From: Sipunculus nudus
Taxonomy: Eukaryota; Annelida; Sipuncula; Golfingiida; Sipunculidae
Length of the DNA: 64,000 nucleotides
Assembly (NCBI GenBank): GCA_026874595.1
Contig: CM049316.1
Coordinates: 65,085,176 to 65,149,175, forward strand
Reading direction: 5' to 3'
Part shown: one piece after another, positions 57,855 to 64,000 of the stretch
Position numbering within the stretch: the stretch's first letter is position 1
Layout: each line of letters begins with the position of its first letter
Translations under genes and position numbers: made by a program
Notes under the pieces: generated by a model
Told to the model about the DNA's origin: nothing
The model's input: only the letters and a program-made list of their open reading frames with translations
The model's database searches: none

Positions 57855-58205
57855 CTTTCTACTCCAAACGAAACTTTTCTGTTTGGGCACTGTGGGACGT
57901 CCGGGACTACTTGTCTAAACTGTCAAACATTGAAATCAAAGTTTGTGACATTGCAAGGAAACACCTCCTATTTACATTTCACATGCACATGCTTTCAAAA
58001 TATAATTTATTCCGTAAATTCCTTACCGCAATATACTCATGTTTATGTAATTTTCCTTGAAACAATTCTTATCCAACACACATGAACGGACTACATTGAC
58101 CTCTTCACTACATTTATACCTACGCCGCTGCTGTATTTCGAATCTCCGGTGCATTGTGGGTGTCACGTTTTAACTCAACCAAATCCTAAACAGCAGAGTC
58201 GTCTT
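57855..58205 (+). mobile_element. ACCGGGGC-family element, second near-complete copy
   Basis: Aligned along its length with 26045-26445 in opposite orientation. Shared blocks are TTTTCTGTTTGGGCACTGTG, GGACGTCCGGGACTA, TGCAAGGAAACACCT, CCTTGAAACAATTCTTATCC, GGACTACATTGACCTCTTCA, CGGTGCATTGTGGG and CCTAAACAGCAGAGTCG. It is not coding. Confidence 0.85.
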
Positions 58206-58737
58206 TTTGTGAGTCCAAGTCTGCGCAGTGTGAGAGAGTAAATTCCTCCCTCGGAAAGGGTAAATTTCTACTTTCTTTCAGGATTGTACTCGTGCCTAAT
58301 TTTCTTTAAAAATTTTATGTTTCATTTCTTTTTATCAATGTTTTATTCCCAGAAAATGATAAAAAAATGTAAATTGGAAAATGCCCTCACCAACCACTCA
58401 CCCGAGCTGTTCAATAACGTCATGCAGTTTAATATGAAATGCTTTAATTTAATAGCAAATTTCCTTCCCTGGAACTTAATAATTAAAACAAATATTGCTT
58501 CACTATCACATAGTATTCGTCCCTATGATGTTAACTTAATGCGTCACGATTCAAATTTTAGATATTTAAGACATTGTAGATGCAATGTCGTATAATGTGA
58601 CATAAACTGTGAAAAACTTTAAACATTCAGCAGCGATTCCAAGTTGCCGCAACCTATTTTTTAGGGATTGAAGATTAACGTTGTGGCCAGGTTCCTCCCT
58701 TTTTCGGACCGGGGGAACTTTAGGTTTTGTCATTAGT

Positions 58738-58772
58738 CCTCCCTTTTCCTAAATCCTGGATCCGCCCCTGGT
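58738..58772 (-). mobile_element. hAT-like transposon end
   Basis: AAATCCTGGATCCGCCCCTG (58751-58770) is the exact inverse of the end at 37878-37897. The upstream ~100 bp may be its interior; no other end was found. Confidence 0.65.
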
Positions 58773-58855
58773 ATTTATGGAAATCAAATGACATTATAAA
58801 TGTTAACTACTTAACGTATATTGTTTCTACATATTTCCGTATTTATACTCCACAG

Positions 58856-58921
58856 GTTTGTTCATTGCCGCATGTTGGATGGTTGTCATGTTCACTCGGT
58901 GTACTTTCGTCGCCGCTTACG
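58856..58921 (+). CDS. Candidate exon encoding a hydrophobic segment (signal peptide or membrane span)
   Basis: A 66-bp exon between acceptor ACTCCACAG (58854-58855 is AG) and donor ACG/GTAAGA (GT at 58922). Read in phase 1, it gives 21 residues, LFIAACWMVVMFTRCTFVAA and then Y. They are strongly hydrophobic and end in small residues, like the core of a secretory signal peptide. Both borders are phase 1, and joining to the next exon rebuilds a GAA codon and keeps the frame. The first exon with the start codon was not found. An internal Met could also serve if transcription begins here. No family is recognised. Confidence 0.45.
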
Positions 58922-59585
58922 GTAAGAACAATAATATAATTATCAATGCTATACACCAAAAATGTCATGGAGAATTAAATTCGTGGAGATCATTCAGTGG
59001 TTTTTTATGTACCGTGTGTTATCCGCGTAAAATATATAAAAGGTTTTATAACAAATGCCATGATCCTTTTTTATGTTAGAAGCTAGCAGAATATTTTCTT
59101 CATACTCCATTCACGTTTAATAAGTGCATTTATAAACATGGCAAGACGTATTTTTTTACACATTCCGTCTATAAACAAGACTACATGGAATTTATCTATA
59201 AATATTTTCATAATTATATTTATAATGTGATAGGCCTAATTCAAATTAAGAGTCAAGCGATACCTGTTTTGCTTATATACATCCTACTGATGTTGCTTAT
59301 AGGCCTATGTCAAAAAACAGCAACTGCGAAGGTTATATGTTCTTACATGAGAGTTCTTTTGAATACTCCACTGACGGATCGGATAGTACTGTCTAAATAA
59401 GAATTAAATGTAAACAATGAAAATGTGTCAAAGTATTATTTTAAAAACTTGTATTTTAAATGTTAAAATGTCATTTTATGCCCGTTAAGGTGTGAATTGT
59501 TTCTTTAAACATGTTACGTATTTTCGAGAATATCGCTCATATTATTGGTCATTCTTATACTTAATTTTGTGTGTATTATATTTAG

Positions 59586-59838
59586 AATGCAGGGGACGTT
59601 GTAGTCATAGAAATAACGGAACAGCTGTGATGCGGAACTTGGCAGATGACGCATGTCTCATCCGTCTCCCTGACAACCCACCCGTACTTCATGACGTCAT
59701 AGTACCATGCAAGCTTCTAGTCCACAGTAACTGCAGCAGTTTCTGTCACGTGATCGTGAAGTTTGCAAAGTTTAATCTCCCAAGTTGTCGGAGAAATCTG
59801 ACCGGAACCTCGTCATCATCATGTACAGCTATAAATGA
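59586..59838 (+). CDS. Candidate exon of a secreted cysteine-rich, CUB-like protein (partial gene)
   Basis: A 253-bp exon between acceptor TTATATTTAG (AG 59584-59585) and a consensus donor GTAAGT at 59839; an in-frame TAA lies just past the donor. It enters in phase 1 and leaves in phase 2. The ~84 residues hold eight cysteines and three N-glycosylation sequons (NGT, NCS, NLT). It starts ECRGRCSHRNNGT and includes CHVIVKFAKFNLPSC. The latter resembles the hydrophobic beta-strand and Cys of CUB domains, but the match is too weak to name the family. With the hydrophobic exon at 58856-58921 it suggests a secreted or membrane glycoprotein running off the right side. No later exon was found in the window. 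Confidence 0.55.
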
Positions 59839-59842
59839 GTAA

Positions 59843-60618
59843 GTATTAAAAGTCATAATATTGCAGAGTTTACAGAGATTACAACATGTATGTTGGCCTA
59901 CTGCAAATATGCGGTATCATATATTAGAATGAACTAAAAGCAAAATAAATATGTAACTTATCGCATATTAACTTTACGAAGGTATAATGCCAGAGCGTGA
60001 AAGTTGGGGTCTAAAGCATTTTAGCTGATATACGGGTCAGGAATTATTTATGAATATTTTTAATGTTTACTCATTGACGTAGGTCACTTTAATTTTGTTC
60101 TGTATGGCGTATTCCCTTTGCTAACCTTTATTTGGCCATTGAAAAAGAAAATCATTTTTTTTTTCGAATTTCCACTCTAATCTGCATAAGCGGCATATCT
60201 TGAGGGTATTTCGATATCCAGGTCATTACACATATGGACAATTCAAAAATGCTCCCAGCGCAAAAAAACGTCCTTGTTACCAAGAAAAGAACTGAGTTAG
60301 ATGGAACGAACCGAAGAAAGAAGTAAAAAATTAACTGTAGATGAGCTTAGTTATAGAAACTTACACAAACAGGTTCTTCCAAATAACAATATTACATAGA
60401 AACATAGAAACATAGAAACATCCATGGTAGAAAATGAGGTGTTTTAGGTGACCATGAAGCCATCGAAGTTGAACGAGAAGGTGAATAAATCTTAAATACA
60501 TGCAAACCATAGCTCAGACTGATTTTTAGTGTTAAGTGTGAAACACCACAGGGCATTGCAATATTTAAATCAAATACTTAAATGTAAAAAAAATTGAAAC
60601 TAATATGTAGTTATAGCA
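59843..60618. other. Non-coding stretch (intron or intergenic)
   Basis: Contains ACATAGAA repeated three times at 60394-60420. No next exon was recognised. Confidence 0.35.
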
Positions 60619-60940
60619 ACCGTATTTTGTGGTCTAGGGATAGAGCACAGGACTCAAAGCCGAGAGGTCATGAGGGGTGAAATATTTAACGGCCTCCCCC
60701 CAGAGAGGCTGACAGCTCTGCAGACTTGTTGGGAAGGCTGTGGGCCACATTCGTATATGACTCACAATTAAGTGCGTCTAGGGGTGGTTCCCCATGTTAT
60801 GACCCAGCAATGGGGATGATTACAAACGCAAGACCCTCAGGTGTGGCAGACACCGGGCCTTGGTGACACCACGACACAAAGTATCATGATAGAAAGCGAG
60901 TGATACTGAATTAAAGCTACTGAATTAAAGTATTGTATCT
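60619..60940 (+). mobile_element. SINE-1 copy h
   Basis: The head GTGGTCTAGGGATAGAGCAC, then AGGACTCAAAGCCGAGAGGT, is recognisable, but the B box is lost to a short deletion. The body keeps CTCTGCAGACTTGTTGGG, TATGACCCAGCAATGGGGAT and GACACCGGGCCTTGGTGACA. It lies in the possible 3' intron of the gene above. Confidence 0.82.
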
Positions 60941-61002
60941 GATGTAGGTCTACAGCAACCGTAAGTGATTGGGAGGGTATTTTCCCATTTATATTTTTAT
61001 TA

Positions 61003-61169
61003 TTTTAAGTAATAATAACAATAATAATAATTTTATGTAATAATAATAAAATAATAATAATAATAATAATACAAATTATTATTATTATAATAATTTGATA
61101 TTATAATAATATTGAAAATAATATTTTAAAATTATAATAATATTTGAAATAATTATTAATTATATTTTA

Positions 61170-61222
<53 letters not shown>

Positions 61223-61305
61223 TAGTAATAGTAATAATAATAATAATAAATATAATAATATTAAAAATAGAAATAGTAAAAATAATAATAATAATAATAA
61301 TAATC
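61003..61305 (+). repeat. (AAT)n/(ATT)n low-complexity tract
   Basis: About 300 bp dominated by AAT and ATT triplets, both senses represented, so parts can pair. The isoleucine-rich - strand open frame is an artefact. Confidence 0.92.
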
Positions 61306-62449
61306 ATTATCATGTACAAGCCTGGCCCTTTTTGTATTGTTATAGACATTAGTGCAGCAATATAAATTTGTCTACGAAGGTCACATCATTCTTGTTCCGT
61401 ATGAGGTCTGAATCTGACAAAACAATCAAATTTTATCATTTTTTTTATGGTTTGACAAAATATTACAAAATATTTTGTACTTCGGAATGATGAAATAACA
61501 GTAACGACGGCGAAAAGGAATGGGTCATTTCCTCAATTATATCATTACCATTATATCAGAATGGTGGGTGTAAAAACCATTGATAAAGTACTATATAGAG
61601 TGGCTGCAGCATACATCAGATATTTAGATATAGCAGCCTTAACGCCAACAGGAAATAGAAACGAACAAAGATACGCAACTTTGACCTTTGCCTAAACTGA
61701 GCTTACCCATCTAAATGGCATCCATATTGTAAAAGAGTTCATTGAGTCTACGCCATTGTACGTCTAGCTGAAAGTCACATGTACCTCGAGGCTAAATGGA
61801 ATTCCTCATTCTCTCCTGGTATAATCTATATATCGAGATACAACGTACAGAGTTTAACTTCAAAGCCACTGAAAGGTCAACCGTCTAGGGATTTAATGGA
61901 GGTACCCACCTACGAGTGCGTTTGGTCCCAATGTACTGAGATTTTTTACCAACACGGCCTAACAGCCAATGCAATGCCATTTTTCAAAATCAACTTACCT
62001 AACCTCATTTTGTCTGCACTTAACTGTTAACCGTTCTTGCGATACATCTTCTGCCATGGGCATATAAACTGTGATTAATGTTCGCCTACAGTATCAAGCT
62101 CAAAAGAGTCCGCGACACGGTTTTGTCATATATTAGACAGTTATGACACGAACCTCGTCGTTAAAGGTCGTTTATTACTACTTTGCCGGGAGATATGGTT
62201 GTAATATGATCTTTCATGATGGACGTAGCAAACCCGAACACTCGGTGTCCGTCGTCCCCGATAGGTGTCGCTAGTTTGCTGGTGAGTGCCTGTTGACCAC
62301 TTTCAGCCATTCACCATTCCACAAGTGTATACGTCACGGTTTATGGGAACTACGTGTATAAACGAGCATTGTACTCGTTCTTGCGTCGGGAAAGGTCCTA
62401 CCTTCTTTGGAGATTATAATATTTTATTTCTCTTCCCTCTTTGTTTTAA
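61306..62449. other. Non-coding stretch
   Basis: The open frame at 61779-62030 has two Cys and no convincing acceptor. It was considered as a next exon of the Cys-rich gene and not accepted. Confidence 0.35.
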
Positions 62450-62880
62450 AGTCAATTAAATAGGTTTATTGGACGTACAGAATCTTTATGAAGATTCAAT
62501 CCGAAATTGATTTATAATCATTTATTCATTAGGTAATATTAATTGCAAATTAATAGAATTCAGAAAATTTCATTAACAAGGGATCATGAGCTACGAATGA
62601 TAATAATGTTGCATTAATCATGTTGTATTCCACAATTAATTAAGCTCATAAATTGAAATGCATGTTATTGGAATTTCATTATTGTATCGAAGGCATTCGC
62701 ATCCTATTAAGAGATTTTGAAGAAAACCTTAAGCAAAAGAATTTATCCATTAAAGGACTGTCTCCAGGCTTTATTGGCCATTGTTTTGGATTTTACCGCC
62801 TTCTGGTCCATTGTAACTAATCAATGTAATTACCGGTAATATTATTAATTAGTATTATTTGCTATGAATTTTTGTATTTT
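62450..62880. promoter_or_regulatory. Candidate regulatory block rich in homeodomain- and Sox-like words
   Basis: An AT-rich stretch without simple repeats. It has TTAATTAAGC, TAATTAC, ATTAATTAG, TTTATAATCATTTATT, ATGCATG and the run CTTTATTGGCCATTGTTTTG. The words resemble homeodomain, POU-like and Sox (CCATTGT) sites. No coding or transposon signal was seen. This is a guess from composition, not proof. Confidence 0.25.
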
Positions 62881-63121
62881 TAAGATTCCGAAAATAACGA
62901 CTCTTGAGAACTTTCTTTAATCAGGACATCGAAATGACATGTTTTTCCTTATTTATACAAGAGTTTTAATGACGATGTGTCAGGTGGTAGTCTCGTCAGT
63001 ATCACTTTCATGAATTAAACCTCTGTGTATTGAAATTTATTAGAATACCTTATCCATGAATAGATTTAAATTAGAGAAAACATAAGGAAAAATAAGAAAA
63101 TAAAGAAATCCTGGGTGTGTA

Positions 63122-63300
63122 ATTGTCCTCATTAGTGGTTCATATCACCGAGGAACCCCCCGGAAGGCGCACTCGTTTGGGAGTGAAACACGGCCGTGGG
63201 GCAAGGCTTTCCCATAAAGGCTGCAGAGCCCTCACCCTGGGTGGGGCCGACCATGAAAATCTCACTCTCTCGTCAAACTCGCCACCTCCCGGTTTGATCC
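63122..63300 (-). mobile_element. SINE-1 copy i, tail missing
   Basis: Reverse-strand SINE-1: ATATCACCGAGGAACCCCCC, GGAAGGCGCACTCGTTTGGG, AGGCTGCAGAGCCCTCACCC, GGGTGGGGCCGACCATGAAA, ATCTCAC. Past the body, CTCCCGGTTTGATCCC may be the altered head. Confidence 0.8.
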
Positions 63301-63530
63301 CTGTGCACCACCCCTGTCACAGCCACCGTTGTCGCTTTATAATGTTTGAGTGCATTCACTTTTTGGCATCACAATGAAAAATCGCTAGCAATGTGTAAAT
63401 AATCTTTTTTTGAAATTTCTTGACTTTTCCGTGGCAGCTGATTTAATGAAACTGGAACTTCATCATTGGTATAATATATAACAATTATATAATTAAAAAT
63501 TATATATAAATAAAAGAATTGTACTAAGAA
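63301..63530. other. Non-coding stretch
   Basis: Nothing was recognised here. Confidence 0.4.
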
Positions 63531-63670
63531 CGCATACCTCCGTCAAGCTAAAACTTTCTACTGGGTCCGCATTTTTACTAAAATCTGCACCAGAGTTTAA
63601 TGGGATTTCCATGGATTTGCAAAACACTTTGATCGTGCTGATGAAAGGAAGTTACCACATATGAAGCTTA
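63531..63670 (+). repeat. CATACCTCCGCCA-type dispersed repeat
   Basis: GCATACCTCCGTCAAGC is followed by AATCTGCACCAGAGTTTAAT, GGGATTTCC and GATCGTGCTGATGAAAGG. This order of blocks is common in dispersed repeats of many invertebrates. It is related to 1560-1600. Confidence 0.5.
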
Positions 63671-64000
63671 TGTATCCTAGGAATTTTGAACGTATCATTT
63701 TACAAAAATTGTACTGCTCCCCTCCTTCTGGGCTTTAATCAAGACTGACATAACTCACTAACTTGTGACAGGGCAAAGAGTGATAGGGTCGTATATGGTA
63801 TTCCTGAGATAGCGCCACCTTTCGGTAACAACATGTACTATGGTTGTCAAATAAGGTTCATTGCACGGGAAGTGAAAAATTCGGCCATAGAAATATATAT
63901 TGTTCTACGGTTTCGACGCTCCCGTTTTTCGTGGATCATATTTTTTTGCAAATGAAGACAGGTTCTTGCTAATATTGCAAATTTGTGCTCTGTCACAAAT

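Noticed and set aside
61167-61349. Isoleucine-rich 60-residue open frame
   Set aside because: Translation of an AAT/ATT tract.
61779-62030. Possible third exon of the Cys-rich gene
   Set aside because: Only weak AG before it, frame not convincingly compatible with the phase-2 donor at 59838, and no Cys pattern.
1-64000. CRISPR array, operon or prokaryotic gene cluster
   Set aside because: The tandem repeats here lack unique spacers, and there are no long open frames or ribosome-binding patterns. The DNA is eukaryotic.

Overview
This window reads as AT-rich, repeat-dense, intron- and intergene-rich nuclear DNA of a marine invertebrate, most likely a mollusc and probably a bivalve. That assignment is inference. 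It rests on the repeat types: a tRNA-derived SINE with at least nine copies, miniature inverted-repeat elements built from TCGCGA motifs, a pearl/CvA-like (Helentron-associated) element with ~146-bp internal tandem repeats, many AT and AAT microsatellites, and almost no long open reading frames. Nearly all short open frames are repeat passengers or chance.

Gene content is very low. The best protein-coding candidate is on the + strand near the right end: a 66-bp exon encoding a hydrophobic segment (58856-58921) and a 253-bp exon encoding a cysteine-rich, N-glycosylation-site-rich segment (59586-59838). Both have good splice signals and their intron phases agree. A second, weaker candidate is a 3'-terminal exon on the - strand (15788-15910): six cysteines in a short tail, a stop codon, and AATAAA just downstream. 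One structurally complete tRNA-like unit with a T5 terminator lies at 20212-20296.

Layout. 0-5 kb: a full-length SINE with an 11-bp target-site duplication, then unique AT-rich DNA and a 23-bp tandem array with three open frames. 8-10.4 kb: a SINE fragment, a truncated GGACTCGG element and a broken L1-type LINE. 10.7-12 kb: two arrays of a 21-bp TCGCGA unit that turn back on themselves, then a piece of an ACCGGGGC-family repeat. 13.8-17.8 kb: a ~342-bp MITE, a dispersed repeat with a perfect palindromic hormone-response-like site, a 16-bp minisatellite with the Cys-rich exon, and a SINE. 18-25 kb: the tRNA-like unit, two tandem GGACTCGG elements, other MITEs and a CpG-dense GCGCGC cluster. 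26-36 kb: further repeats, a complete GGACTCGG element with 12-bp inverted ends, and a MITE inserted into a relative. 37-44 kb: an inverted ~340-bp repeat pair 3.1 kb apart and another TCGCGA MITE. 46-57 kb: pairing-rich fragments, an array of AP-1-like sites, and the pearl/Helentron-like element. 57.8-64 kb: another ACCGGGGC-family copy, the two-exon gene, and an AT-rich homeodomain-motif-rich stretch.

There is no operon, CRISPR array or gene cluster here. The interest lies in mobile-element architecture and in transcription-factor-like sites carried by repeats. All family assignments were made by eye from one sequence. Identity values are therefore not quoted, and element boundaries are approximate unless a target-site duplication or inverted terminus fixes them.
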